Shown piece by piece: positions 1 through 10,523 of a stretch of 64,000 nucleotides of DNA (within the stretch, counting starts at the first letter, position 1; each line of letters opens with the position of its first letter). The notes below the pieces were generated by a model. That model had not been told where the DNA came from, searched no databases, and was given only the letters and a program-made list of their open reading frames with translations. The translations under genes and the position numbers were made by a program. This DNA is from Symbiodinium kawagutii. Its lineage: Eukaryota; Sar; Dinophyceae; Suessiales; Symbiodiniaceae. Where the stretch lies: assembly GCA_009767595.1 (NCBI GenBank), contig VSDK01015421.1, positions 272,341 through 336,340 on the forward strand, in the 5' to 3' direction.

Positions 1-800
1 CCACTATATCAACAATATAGAATCTGAAAATCAGCAGTAAACCGATTGTCTCCCTCACGAGTTTACTTGTCCGGACAGTCAACTGTTGCTGGCGGGTTGG
101 TTGCGAAGCGAGGCCCTCTTTCTCTTGGGTCAAACCACAGCGCCGCCGTCGGTGAAAATCATCGCGCGGCAATTCTGCCGAGAATACATGGTGGGTGAGC
201 AACTTGGTTACAAGGAGGGAGCCCCAAACCTTAGCTATTTAAGTTGGTTTAAGGGTTCGGAAGGGTAACTACTAGTTAATTACGGAAGATATAGCCATAG
301 TTAAACGGCTTCTTAACCAACTTGTAACTAGGGGGGCCCGCCTTGTACACTGACCTTGCAACTGGTGAAGCCATGGTTACAGAGTTGGTTCACCCACAGA
401 GAGGGTTACCCTTCATACATCTCAGGGAATTGATCGCGGCACATCGAAGTAAAGGCCCTCTGTGAAACTGACAGGTGGTGTTTGTTGAACCCCACGATTT
501 AACATGCAGGTTCACTCCACATCGGACTGTCAGTTGATGGTAAGCAAAACTCCGAACCATCCCTGTCTCGTCTCTTTTGGTACTAACTTGTATTTTTTGG
601 GGTCACGATGTACGTTCGGAAAGTATTTGCTGACAATCCAAGCTCAGAACAGCATTGAGACACCAAAGGGAACAACGCATTGGTTCGTAGGTGACATTTT
701 AAGAGCGAATTCAGACGGCAGTTGTTGACAAAGGTCCTGTTGTTGGTTGTGGTGATGAAATTCTTTGACCTGCTGCTTTGGATGTCAGCATGGACGGAAA
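1..800. other. no gene seen
   Basis: Only short open frames with no third-position GC bias and no good splice-site pairs. I see no gene, RNA or clear repeat here. Confidence 0.4.
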
Positions 801-823
801 ATACTGAATGGTTGCCGTTTCTC

Positions 824-902
824 GGGTGCAATCAATGCCATTGATGTAGTGGAAGCCCATACCTGGGAGCTGGCACCGCTCCCCCAAAAAAGAGGACTCC
901 GG
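824..902. CDS. coding-like block, strand undecided
   Basis: The plus frame reads INAIDVVEAHTWELAPLPQK and ends at a GTAGGT donor-like site at 903. The minus frame across the same bases reads QLPGMGFHYINGIDCTRET with somewhat higher third-position GC. One of the two is probably an exon. No family is recognised. Confidence 0.25.
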
Positions 903-1419
903 GTAGGTTCGGCGGCCAAGCCCTGGAGGATGACTGGTTGAATCAGTGAAGCCATGGTCCAGGGTCATTGAAGTTAGTTATGTAATGTTATGTATGAATA
1001 CTACTATTAGTTATGTAAGTCAGTTAAGTCAGCCATGCTTAAGTTAGTCATCATTATAATCATTATGGCTGGCAATGATTTAATCATGATTATGATTACC
1101 CGAACCCGTAGTGATTCCCAAGCAAAAAAAATGTGACAACCATGACCATTACCATGATGAAATATAATGACCTTGATAATTTTGTTGGTAATCAATTCAT
1201 GGTGACAACTGGTTAGAGTGACTGACTCATCCTTGATGGTTCAAGGTTCATGACGTCATTCCAGGCGAAACCAGCAGATTTTTTCTGATGGTAGCTGGTG
1301 ATGACTCGGAGGCTAAGCCATCCCAGATGCTCTAATATGCTCTAATGTATGGTATATTGCCATGCGTTTGGTGTATTTGATGGGAAACTGTGGGTAGATT
1401 TATGCCAGCACCATAAGAA
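903..1419. other. no gene seen
   Basis: AT-rich stretch with short ATTA/TCATTAT repeats (about 1000-1190). Nothing coding is supported. Confidence 0.4.
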
Positions 1420-1784
1420 GTGCCTGGGCAGGAGCTACTAGGTAACTTGCTGCCGGGGCTGAATCCCAAGCCTGGGAAACCTCGATGTACCCCATTCAGC
1501 AGCGTGGTGATGGGTCAAACCCGAAAAAAATGGAGGGACAAATTGATGTCGAAACATGTCAAGAGGTTCCCATCTTCGCAACCAACCATGGACGGCCCCA
1601 GGTATTTCCTAATGGATGGTGTATCAGTGGACGACCGGCCAGTCTGGTGCAAACCAGCAGTGCAGATGAAATCCTTGGGCTCTCGGGCGCGCGATGTCTA
1701 CCTGATTTATTGCTGCTTGGTGCTGTCAGCGACTCTCAGAAAGTTGGGCTGAACGTAATAATGTTTGGCATTGGTTGGTGTTGA
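1420..1784 (+). CDS. region open in two plus frames, possible exon
   Basis: Two overlapping plus frames are open for 110 codons (1420-1752) and 99 codons (1485-1784). The second contains QIDVETCQEVPIFATNHGRP, which looks protein-like. Neither has a convincing start, splice pair or family match. It may be an exon or chance. Confidence 0.22.
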
Positions 1785-2158
1785 GGAAATTTGGGGAAAC
1801 TAATGGCTGAACATAGTGGCTGAAACTGCTTGGTATATATAGAGGAATTTTTGGGAAACATATTCAAACATGTGAAAACTTCACTGGATAGGATGAGTTC
1901 GCATTGGCCAGGTTATGCACCAGGGTTGGCCACTGGTGCACCGGTGTAACCCTGTGGTGACCGTCGTCAGCATCAACATTCACAGGTTGAGAAGAGCCAA
2001 AGTTAGCCATGAAACAGTGACTTTACCTCAGTATAGCATATCCTATGACCTATGATTTGTTTGATCAGCCAAATCCACCATGCATAATTTAAGCATCGAA
2101 ACCCAACTCCAAAGGTTCTGACTCCGCACTGGGGCGCTCCTTTCAAGGTCAAAAGGGC

Positions 2159-2557
2159 GTGGTGGGCTCTGATACGATGCAGCCATGCTGGACCTTCACC
2201 TCCAACTACAGCCCGTCGCTCAAAAAGTGCGCTGGGATGCGGATGGGGGTGGCTGGTGCTAAGGAGCCACGGGTACACCAAGTTGGAAAGGTGGAGCTAC
2301 CAAATGGTTATTGGGGTGTCCTTTTGGCCGGAGGTACTCACAGTAGTTGTGCCTTTCTGCCACAACATGCCACACGCACTATATTTGGGCGGTTTGTTGC
2401 CACGTATGTACTGGTCAAAGGTTGGGACCAGGGCAGGTGCTATCATTCGCCTAGACGGTATCGTGTCTTGAGGATTTCATATTCTCATGGTGTACCTCTA
2501 TATGCTATTTTTCGATGGTTTCCCCATGGTTGCTTTGAATGTTTGGCAGATTGCTGA
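2159..2557 (+). CDS. unrecognised open frame, possible exon
   Basis: A 132-codon plus frame. Only the first third (about 2160-2300, reading MQPCWTFTSNYSPSLKK and onward) has the high third-position GC of the believable exons in this window. The rest is probably intron read-through. No family recognised. Confidence 0.28.
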   Translation: MVGSDTMQPCWTFTSNYSPSLKKCAGMRMGVAGAKEPRVHQVGKVELPNGYWGVLLAGGTHSSCAFLPQHATRTIFGRFVATYVLVKGWDQGRCYHSPRRYRVLRISYSHGVPLYAIFRWFPHGCFECLADC

Positions 2558-2588
2558 TGAATGCGGGCCCATAGAACCCATATAGCTT

Positions 2589-2590
2589 CT

Positions 2591-2646
<56 letters not shown>

Positions 2647-2690
2647 CTTGTTATTGTTGTTCTTGTTGTTCTTGTTGTTCGTCCATGTTC
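2589..2690. repeat. (TTG)n microsatellite
   Basis: An uninterrupted TTG/GTT run of about 60 bases, then a degenerate tail with CTT and ATT variants. It yields a poly-Thr frame on the minus strand that should not be called a gene. Confidence 0.95.
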
Positions 2691-2765
2691 TTTATCCTTG
2701 CCAAGTCTAGCCACTAGATCCCCTATAGAAACAGCAATCAGTTTAACCAGGCTATGCGACTGCAG

Positions 2766-2970
2766 GTACGACTACTGCGACCCGGAGGTTTTGGGCTGGG
2801 CTGAGACCTCCGTGAAATCGCCAGATCAAGTGGAAGCGGGTGACTGGCACTTCCCGGCAGAGGCAGGGTGACACGTTGGTAGCTGCCAGTGGCAGATCCG
2901 TATCAACGCCCAGCACTTGAACCGCGAACTAGCTGCTAAGTTTACCATCAAAAATGCACGGATCTCCTAG
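2766..2970 (+). CDS. probable 3' exon(s) with an in-frame TGA
   Basis: After an AG at 2764-2765 the frame reads YDYCDPEVLGWAETSVKSPD and continues to EAG, followed by TGA at 2869-2871. The same frame then goes on as HVGSCQWQIRINAQHLNREL and ends at TAG (2968-2970). Codon use is alike on both sides of the TGA. Options are a true stop, a 33-nt GC-AG excision (2863-2895, also in frame), a selenocysteine codon, or a decayed gene. The product is not recognised. Confidence 0.4.
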
Positions 2971-3062
2971 TAGCAAGAAGAGGAAGAGGCCTCGACTGTG
3001 ACCGCGGGATTTTTCTCGACTGTGACCGCGAGATGTTTCTCATCTGTGACCGCGGAAGTTTG

Positions 3063-3336
3063 TATGTTGTAGTACTTTGTAGTACTTTGTAGTACCTTGT
3101 AGTACCTTGTAGGACTTTGTAGTACTTTGTAGGACTTTGTAGTACTTTGTAGGACTTTGTAGTACTTCGTAGTACTTTGTAGTGCTTTGTAGTACTTTGT
3201 AGTACTTGGTAGTACGTTGTAATACTTCGTAGGACCTTGTAGTACCTTGTAGTCCCTTGTAGTACTTTGTAGTATTTTGTAGTACTTTGTAGTACTTTGT
3301 AGTACCTTGTAGTACTTTGTAGTACCTTGTAGTCGC
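3063..3336. repeat. 10-bp minisatellite (TAGTACTTTG)n
   Basis: About 27 tandem, slightly diverged copies of TAGTACTTTG; variants include TAGTACCTTG and TAGGACTTTG. The minus-strand YYKVLQSTT-like frames are products of the repeat. Confidence 0.95.
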
Positions 3337-3344
3337 GGATGTGT

Positions 3345-3840
3345 GTATGATGTTGCAGCCCACACGAACGTCAGCAGCCCCACCCACCCCACCCCCCCAC
3401 ACCCTCCCCAGTGTCTGTGTGGTTTTTCACCTCCCCCACCCATCCCATGTCGATGTGTCTGTGTGATGTTGCGGCCAACACGAACGTCATCAGCCCCACT
3501 CCACCCATCCCATGTGTCTGTGCGATGTTGCGGCCAACACGAACGTCATCAGCCCCACCCACCCAACCCCACCCCACCCCACCCCACCCCACTCCACCCT
3601 GCCCTTGTGTTTGAGCCTTGTAGTCGCAGATGAGATAAAGTCTGTAGTCGTGGATGAGACACGAACGTCATCAGTCCCACCCACCCCACCCCACCCCACA
3701 CACTCCACCCCGCCCTGCCCTTGTGTTTGAGCCTTGTAGTCGCAGATGAGATAAAATCTGTAGTCGTGGATGAGATGCAATCAGGGGGGTTTCCTGTAGT
3801 CGCAGATGAGATCAATCGGTAGTCGCAGATGAGGCCTCTG
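3345..3840. repeat. complex CCCCA-rich tandem repeats
   Basis: Blocks of CCACCC alternate with copies of ACACGAACGTCATCAGCCCC (about 3361, 3478, 3538, 3660) and of TTGTAGTCGCAGATGAGATA (about 3617 and 3735). The last two blocks form a duplication of about 118 bp. All frames in it are repeat-derived. Confidence 0.85.
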
Positions 3841-5192
3841 CCGCAAGAAGACAAGGAAGATCCAGTTTTCAAGTTGCACTTGCCTTCAAGTGGGTGATGA
3901 TTTTCCATTAAAGATGGTGAGGAGTGAGTGGCGCTTCTTTCTATGGATTTGCCATTAGCACTAGTGGCCGTTGTACTTTTTGTTCTTCGTTTCATCCATG
4001 TTTTTGCGTAGTTGCGCTTGTTACTTGTAATCGTTCTGCGTTCGCTAGCTAGCAAAACACATAGGGCCACTTTGGCACTCAAGTAGAATTTGACCCAAAT
4101 CAATCTCTCCCCCTCGTTATTGATACGCGGTTCATTATATGCCATACCCAACCCCCCAACCCCAGTGGTATCACTCCGCTGGCGCGTGTGGAGGCACACA
4201 AGACCCAAGTGCCCGGTCTTTGGCCCGCGGATCCCTACGTTCGAAGCACCTCATCGCTGCGGTGGGGGTTCAGGGCCCGCCCTGATGGCCATGCTGTTCA
4301 TTAGTGGTGGTCAACTTGTCAACCATGATGGTTGATGGATGTTTAAGGTGGTTAATGTATGTTAATGTTCATACATGGTATAAATGGTGGTCAACAATTA
4401 TCAACTATGGTGGCCAATGGTGGCTGGTACAGCTTTTGGTAGATCAAACTGGCAGATTAGGAACTCACTTCCGCATTTAGTAGGGCACCATCATCACCAA
4501 AGCAGCATGCGTGATGGTATGGCGCGTGGAAAGGTGCCGTTAGTGGGGATAACATGTTGCTCTTTCTCCTTGCTGATTGATACCATGGTGATGATTTCCT
4601 TTCTAGACTCTGAAATTTGGAGCCACTTGTGAAGCTGGTAAACCAACATAGCCACTATAACTATAACCATTACAACCATTATAACCTACTATAACAACTA
4701 CAATCTATCAAAGGCATCATTAAAACCTGTTTGGTGGAGTGGACAGGCAATGTCAAAGCCGGCTTCCACAGGCTGACCCCGTCAGGAACACCCACATCTT
4801 TTGCCGCAACAGAATCACCACGTGATGCAAAACACTGAAGCTGTTGAACATGACCATCATTGTCATTGAGTGGATTACAGTTACTACCTTTGCTGTTTAA
4901 TTTGTTGGAATATGATTGATTTACCATATAATATAGCCACTAAAAGTTATACTTTTGGCAAGGGATCTAAAAGCCACCAAGGTCAGTAGCCATTCAGAAC
5001 AGTTCAACAGTATTTTCTGGTGTCTTCAGCCAAAGGTACGGCCAACCATCCCGAACGAATAGTGATTGTTCAGCTTCAAACTTTGATCAGCCATAGCATG
5101 TCCCTTGGACATTCTTGGTCTTGCACAGGTTCAAATTTCTGGAGCTTCACACCTGCAGTAAATGGGAAGAATTGTCAGGAGTTAGCAGGTTG
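3841..5192. other. no supported gene
   Basis: Mostly AT-rich intron or intergenic sequence with TGGTTAATGG-like words. A weak GC-rich segment at about 4190-4285 (ARSLARGSLRSKHLIAAVGV in one frame) may be an exon, but it has competing frames. Confidence 0.35.
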
Positions 5193-5266
5193 AGGTTGGT
5201 GGTTCTAAATATTCTTTTCCCAAGACTGCCAAGACAAATATTTTTCAGAGGTGTTGAAACCAACCA
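5193..5266. mobile_element. family A inverted-repeat element (short copy)
   Basis: Begins GGTTGGTGGTTCT and ends GTTGAAACCAACCAG, so the ends are inverted repeats. It matches the fuller copies at 7179, 8889, 48965 and 63567 but is internally shorter. Confidence 0.5.
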
Positions 5267-5816
5267 GAATTTTGTTGACAAACCAGAGCTTTCGCTGAAA
5301 CATGGTCCACCATAGCCCTCAGCTTTGCGCAGCCAACAACGAGCGTCAACACTAATATTGATCAAATATTGTCATACGATAATGGTCATCCTTTCTGTTA
5401 ACCATTTATGTAGCAAAAAAAGATGAAAAAAGCATCCATATGTTGTCGAGTGCCAACCTTGGATGAATAATGTACCCCTGGTTGACTCCTATGGGGTATC
5501 CCCCAAGTTCGCCTTCTGGTTTCCCATGAAAATGGCAACCCCCAATTAAGAAACCAATGAAAGTAATTAAGCATCATTGTTGGTGATTGTCCCCATATAA
5601 ATCAATGGTTAATAACCACTATAAACCATTGGCAACCCCCTACAAACATTGAAATTCCCATTAAAAATGGTTCGAACCCCATTAAACCAATGGTTTTTAG
5701 GCGGTATAATCAACCAATGGTTAGAACCCCCTCCAATTCCCTTAACAACTGGTTAGAACCCTTGTTAACCACTGGCTAGAACCCCTATCAACCCTTGGTT
5801 TCCAATTAAATGGTAC

Positions 5817-5997
5817 CCCGCCTCCATAAACGATCGCCCAAGCCTTGCTTGGAATTCCACGCCGCCGTTGGACTCGGCTCCCAGGTGAAGATGGAGGCCG
5901 TCCGCGTGGCTTGTGGTTGTGCACGCATCCGCCGCAAGCACTGCGAGACACCTTCGACATGTTGAGATCCTTGGGCGGCAGCCAGTGGACCCCTTGG
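5817..5997. CDS. GC-rich coding-like block, strand undecided
   Basis: Three readings compete. Minus strand 5940-5817 reads SHADGLHLHLGAESNGGVEF between an AG and a GTACCA donor. Plus strand 5939-5997 reads LRDTFDMLRSLGGSQWTPW before a GTGAGC donor. A second plus frame is open across 5840-5965. All have high third-position GC. At least one real exon is likely. No family recognised. Confidence 0.4.
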
Positions 5998-6990
5998 GTG
6001 AGCTGGCATTGGAATGGGGAATCCATGGGAATCCAGCATTTCTAGCTGGTTTTCTAGGGTTTCCTTGGGGCAAACTAGTGATTTTCCATCGCTAGTTTGC
6101 AAGAGGGGACCAGCAATGGTTAATTGATTGATGGACGATCCCAACCACCTTGGTCAGCTCTGGGATCGTTTGGGACTTTGCTTGTGCAGGAAACTGCTTG
6201 TTCCATATTGTTCCGGCAGATCCGTGTTTGGAGCCACTGGCATTGTCACGCTGTCTAGGCCAGCTGAGGGAATTTAGCTCATGGGAAACCAGTTCAAGCC
6301 ATCACTTCTTCTTATCATCTCTATAGAACTTCACCGTGCTGAATGAAGGAACACTTGCACCTATTAAGGAAACTGCTAGGACATGCAGATCTTGAGCCAT
6401 GTTGGGAATTGCAGCTGTGAAGGATGAAGGGTATAATTGCGCTTTGAAATGGAAATTCCCAGGATAGGTACGTGAAACTGCTGGAAATCATTTCACGAAA
6501 GTGGAGAGATGAAGTGACTGATCAGGGTATCTCGGTATCCCAGATTCACTAGCCGCAACTTTTGACTGTCATTCTCCAGTTGGTCACTAGATGCCATCAT
6601 CGACATCAAGTGGGCCTTTTCTAATGGAAAGATTGGCTTACAGCAAACTCCGGGCCTCACATATAATCCCCATTGGGAATTTCCATGATGTCACCATGCT
6701 ACTATCACTGTTTTCATTTCCAGCTCAATTTCTCATTTTTCCGGGCAATTTCAAGCAAACATATAAGTTGAGAACAATAGTACGTCGATTGAAATTCTGA
6801 ATCGCCCTTTTTCCATTTCTGAATCACCATAGGATGCTTAATAGTATGATCAGCATACTGATCAGTCCATGAATCATCCTTATTAATCACTAACTATGAT
6901 CAATCATGGTTTATCTCATTAATCCCCATCATGACCAACCCCTTGGGTTCTTTGAATCCTGGGCCCGGTAACCACCTGCGCCAAGGACTC
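5998..6990. other. no supported gene
   Basis: Intronic or intergenic in appearance. The open frame at 6591-6800 has no codon bias and is not called. Confidence 0.35.
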
Positions 6991-7081
6991 GCCACGGGCC
7001 TTGTGTGGCGCAGGGAGGGTGCCGACGACTTCCACGTGGAGGTGCTGGGGCACTTGGCCAAGAACGACCCCATCTACTCAG
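6991..7081 (+). CDS. gene H1, exon a (unrecognised protein)
   Basis: First recognised exon of an unidentified plus-strand gene that I join by phase through 7733-7842, 9053-9148, 10102-10233, 11792-11878 and 13851-13946. The frame reads GLATGLVWRREGADDFHVEV and then HLAKNDPIYS, with almost every codon ending in G or C, and stops at TCA-G before GTCGTG. An upstream frame GPGNHLRQ may belong to it too. The encoded protein looks globular and is not recognised. No promoter or start codon could be placed. Confidence 0.5.
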
Positions 7082-7178
7082 GTCGTGGGCCGTGGCCGTG
7101 GGGGCCAGGGGGTTGTGTGGGGGTGCATGGGTCCCATGGTCAGCTGTTTGATGGTGAGGCTTGAGAACCAATAGTGAT

Positions 7179-7282
7179 TTGGCTGGTGGTTTGACGAACA
7201 TTTTTGATTTTCACTATATAGTACTTATCAACAAATGGTTGGTGGACAAATGTTTTTCAGAGGGGTTGAAACCACCAACCAG
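7179..7282. mobile_element. family A inverted-repeat element
   Basis: Starts TGGCTGGTGGTTTGACGAAC and ends GGGTTGAAACCACCAACCAG. The end inverts to CTGGTTGGTGGTTTCAAC. It lies inside an intron of gene H1. GT and AG occur within the terminal repeats. Confidence 0.65.
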
Positions 7283-7732
7283 ATAGTGATGGTTAATGAT
7301 GATCTGAATAATCTCAATAGTCGGTGAAGGATGGTGAACAAGTATTTAGGTGATCGTGAGTGCTGGTGATGGATGCTTATATACTGGATGTTGGTTGATG
7401 GTTAACGCTTGATATGCTCATGCTTGTTATCATTAGGATATTTCACCATTGTTTAAACATCATGTGAGCAACATTGAACCCATTTTTCACAACTATGTAG
7501 GCATCAGTTGCCCATCATGTGGAGATCTATCAGCCCTTTTTTCACTATCATTTAAGCATCTTTTCACTGCCATGTAATTATCATTTGATCATATGTTTTT
7601 TGTCATGATTAACCGTAACTTAAACATCAAGTAAGTATTATTGAGCGATCTCGTAAACATCAACATCTTGTAAACATCATTGAAGCATCATGTAAGTATC
7701 ACTGATCCGCATCACCAGTCAGCCCTCGCCAG

Positions 7733-7842
7733 GTAGTTCCAAGATCAGCTTCCTGGATTGCGCGGACTTCGCCCACATCCGTCGCTGGAGCTACGTCCGC
7801 GTGCCGCACAACACGCAGAGCGGCAGTGTGGTGAAGCTCAAG
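7733..7842 (+). CDS. gene H1, exon b
   Basis: Starts after CCAG and ends at CTCAAG before GTGCGTGA. The first two bases complete the codon left by exon a (G+GT). The frame reads ISFLDCADFAHIRRWSYVRV and then PHNTQSGSVVKLK. Third positions are nearly all G or C, so it is a confident exon. Family not recognised; the pattern suggests beta strands. Confidence 0.65.
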
Positions 7843-8888
7843 GTGCGTGACCACCGTTGGAACCGTTGGGCACTCTGCACGATGCTTTAAAGGTTATGTC
7901 TGATAACCGCCAGGGAAGAGGGATGTGCTTGTACATTAATACTGGTTCATACTGGTATGTCTGTGGCATATACAGTGGATTTTTGTCATAAATGGTTCAT
8001 GATTGTTTTATTTTAGTGAACTGAACTCTTCGGGGCTTAGAGTGGTGAATGATGCGCATTGGTCAGCAAGAGTAGTGGCTGATGATGGTTACCGGTAGTT
8101 GATGATATTATCTATATGGAAAAAAAGGCTGTTAGGCCGTTAGGGGCATTGGACAATAAAGGTCCATACCAGCCGTGTTAGTGGTGCAACTAGTGGTTAA
8201 TCATGGTGTTATTGATGGTAAGTCACTGGTGAGATAAGCTGGTGAAATGATGCTTATTGATGGCCAGTGATTCTGAATCCAGTTTCCAATGATGGTGGGT
8301 GATGATGGTTGGATAACAGCTGCAATGCTGAATGAATCTAAAATGATGGTAGGTGAAGGGTTTCATGGTTGAGATTGGGCCTATGATTGGCTAATGCGGC
8401 TAGTCATTGCAAACATGTACGGCTTATTAGTGGTGAATGATGCCTCAGCGATGCCACAACTCACATTCCCATGGTGCCCCTGAACCCCCTGGTTCTTCAA
8501 AAGGAGACACTCCGATCGTTATGTGGTTATGCGAGGTTAAGATGCTCAGGGCAATACATTGGCCATACACAGTCCTGAGAAGGACTCCTTAATGCTATAG
8601 GCTTTTGGTTTGAGAGTTTTGGGTTTTAGTTTTTTTTAGATGTTTTTAGGATTTGTTAGGCTTTGCTGTGTAGATCGGGTAGGGTTTGTGAACTCAGAAG
8701 ATCAAACACAACAGCTCGGTCGCGCAATCCAGTAAAGGCTCAGTGTCGGGGGCCCTTAAAAACCAAGGGGGTTGCAGCGGGCAAGTTGCCAAGTAACCAG
8801 CGACTGGTTTGCTTCCACATGCTCGATTTTGAATGCATGATGTCTTCAGGTTCCTTCAAACTCAAGGCTGGCATTTACCAACCATTGA
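7843..8888. other. H1 intron sequence
   Basis: TGGTGAATGATGG-type low-complexity sequence; no coding segment supported. Confidence 0.4.
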
Positions 8889-8985
8889 TTGGTTGGTGGT
8901 TTCTAACATTTATTTTCCCTAATAATTATGAACAAATGGTTGGTTAATTCATATTGTTCTTGGGGGTGGTTCAACCGCCAACCAG
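8889..8985. mobile_element. family A inverted-repeat element
   Basis: Begins TTGGTTGGTGGTTTC and ends GGTTCAACCGCCAACCAG. The middle shares TTATTTTCCCTAATAAT and AACAAATGGTTGGTT with the copy at 63567. It lies in an H1 intron. Confidence 0.7.
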
Positions 8986-9052
8986 TTGTCATCACCAACC
9001 AGTGATCCATTGGGTTCAGCAATCACTGATCCCTGCATGGTATTTGTGCCAG

Positions 9053-9148
9053 GCGTGGGAACCCATCGAGATCTGCATGCTGTTTTGCATGGAAGACGAT
9101 GCCGAGTTGGAGGCAAGTGAGGCGGACGGCGCGGTGATGGGGATCATG
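9053..9148 (+). CDS. gene H1, exon c
   Basis: Follows GTGCCAG in phase 0, matching the phase-0 end of exon b. The frame reads AWEPIEICMLFCMEDDAELE and then ASEADGAVMGIM before a GTGGGC donor. It has an acidic stretch and good third-position GC. No family recognised. Confidence 0.6.
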
Positions 9149-9463
9149 GTGGGCAGGAGTGGGTTTCAGCAGCAGCCGCATGCGGCGACTGAGCAACAGA
9201 ATGGTTAATAGTGGTATAACTAATGGTGGCATGAATGGTTTCATTCGCGATTAAGAATCTCATAGAAAAGCAACCAAGCAAGTTGTGAGGCAAAACTCAA
9301 CCAATTCATATCCAAAAGTGTCAGTTGGGGCCCACATTGTACCATCTCAGGCTAGTCATGCAAGCAAGGGGCTCCATCCTTAGCTAAGTTGGTTGGTAAC
9401 ATGTTCGTAACTAGGGTTAACTAGGGTGGCTATTGGTTTTGGTTGATATAACTGTAGTTAAAT

Positions 9464-9573
9464 GTCGTTTTTGAAAATGGGGGCACCCCCAAATCATCCA
9501 CTACTAGTGGTTTAGAGTAATTTGACCCACCAGTTTTTGAGTGGTTCCCTGTTTTGAGAAGCACCCAGTGGGT
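9464..9573. mobile_element. family C inverted-repeat element
   Basis: Starts GTCGTTTTTGAAAATGGGGG and ends CCCTGTTTTGAGAAGCACC, which are inverted repeats. It resembles the copies at 13678, 46239 and 60937. It lies in an H1 intron. Confidence 0.5.
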
Positions 9574-10101
9574 TATGAACCAACATAGCGAACCTTGGGA
9601 GGCCCCAGCTCAACGCTGGGACCCTGGACTATGATCAACCACCCTCCCTGCTGAGCACCGATGGTAGTCATGGCTTGGGAGGGCCGCAGGATGCGGAGTT
9701 TGATCATTGATAGTAGCTATGCATGCGGATGACAATTAGTAGCTAAGCATGCCAATAAACAATGATGGTATATATATATATACTGTATGCTTTTTCTTCC
9801 TCAATGTTCACTAATTACCAAGTTTTTCAGGATTTGGAATTGTAGTAAACGCTGAGCAACGATAATACTACACGCGCCAAATTCCGATGACCTTCAGCCA
9901 AAGAGAATAAATATTGATCGTCGCTCAAACGGTTTGTCTACATGCCCAACTATGGGAAAGTGCATTAACCATGATGGACCCGAAATCGCTGGACAAGATA
10001 AATAAGCCTAATAAGCCCTTCCTGCAGAGGGCAAGCCGTTGGAGGCTCGGGCCAAAAAACACGTTACGCTTAGCCACAACTGTTTTCTTGGGCATATCCA
10101 G

Positions 10102-10233
10102 CGCCTCCCATCCATGTCCCGCGGGTTGCAGGCACAGGTGCTTCGCAAGGCGGACTTCCGCGGGATGCCGGAAGGATCTGTGGCCAAGAGCTTTCCGAGC
10201 TTGGCCGGAGCACCCTGCAGCGTGTCCAAGCAG
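10102..10233 (+). CDS. gene H1, exon d
   Basis: Starts after ATCCAG in phase 0 and ends CAG before GTTTGG in phase 0. It reads RLPSMSRGLQAQVLRKADFR and then GMPEGSVAKSFPSLAGAPCS. An overlapping plus frame reading QELSELGRSTLQRVQAG is also protein-like, so the frame is not certain. Phase agreement with exons c and e favours the frame given. Confidence 0.5.
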
Positions 10234-10523
10234 GTTTGGGCACGGACCTATGTCACTTGCCTTCGTGTTGATTGGTCGGTTGATTTGGTATGGTTGGTTG
10301 GTTGGTTGGAACATGTCTTGGCCTGAGTTCAGACTTCAGACATCTTCAGACCCTGTGCTAGAAACTGCCATGTGCCATCGTCATGTTGTCACGTTGCGAT
10401 TTCGGCCATTGCAACTTGGGACATTTCAGGTCTTGACACAAATGAAGCTACGTGATGTAGCAATTTGCAGCTCATTGCCCTTGTGTTTCCCGGACCCGTT
10501 GTTCGTGATTTAGTTTCGTGTCA

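Noticed and set aside
2967..3443. 158-codon minus ORF with TKYYKVLQS repeats
   Set aside because: Derived from the 10-bp minisatellite; no codon bias or domain.
5664..5690. GGTTCGAACCCC, like a tRNA T-arm
   Set aside because: Surrounded by repeated GGTTAGAACCCCC words of the same low-complexity tract; no tRNA stem set could be folded by eye.
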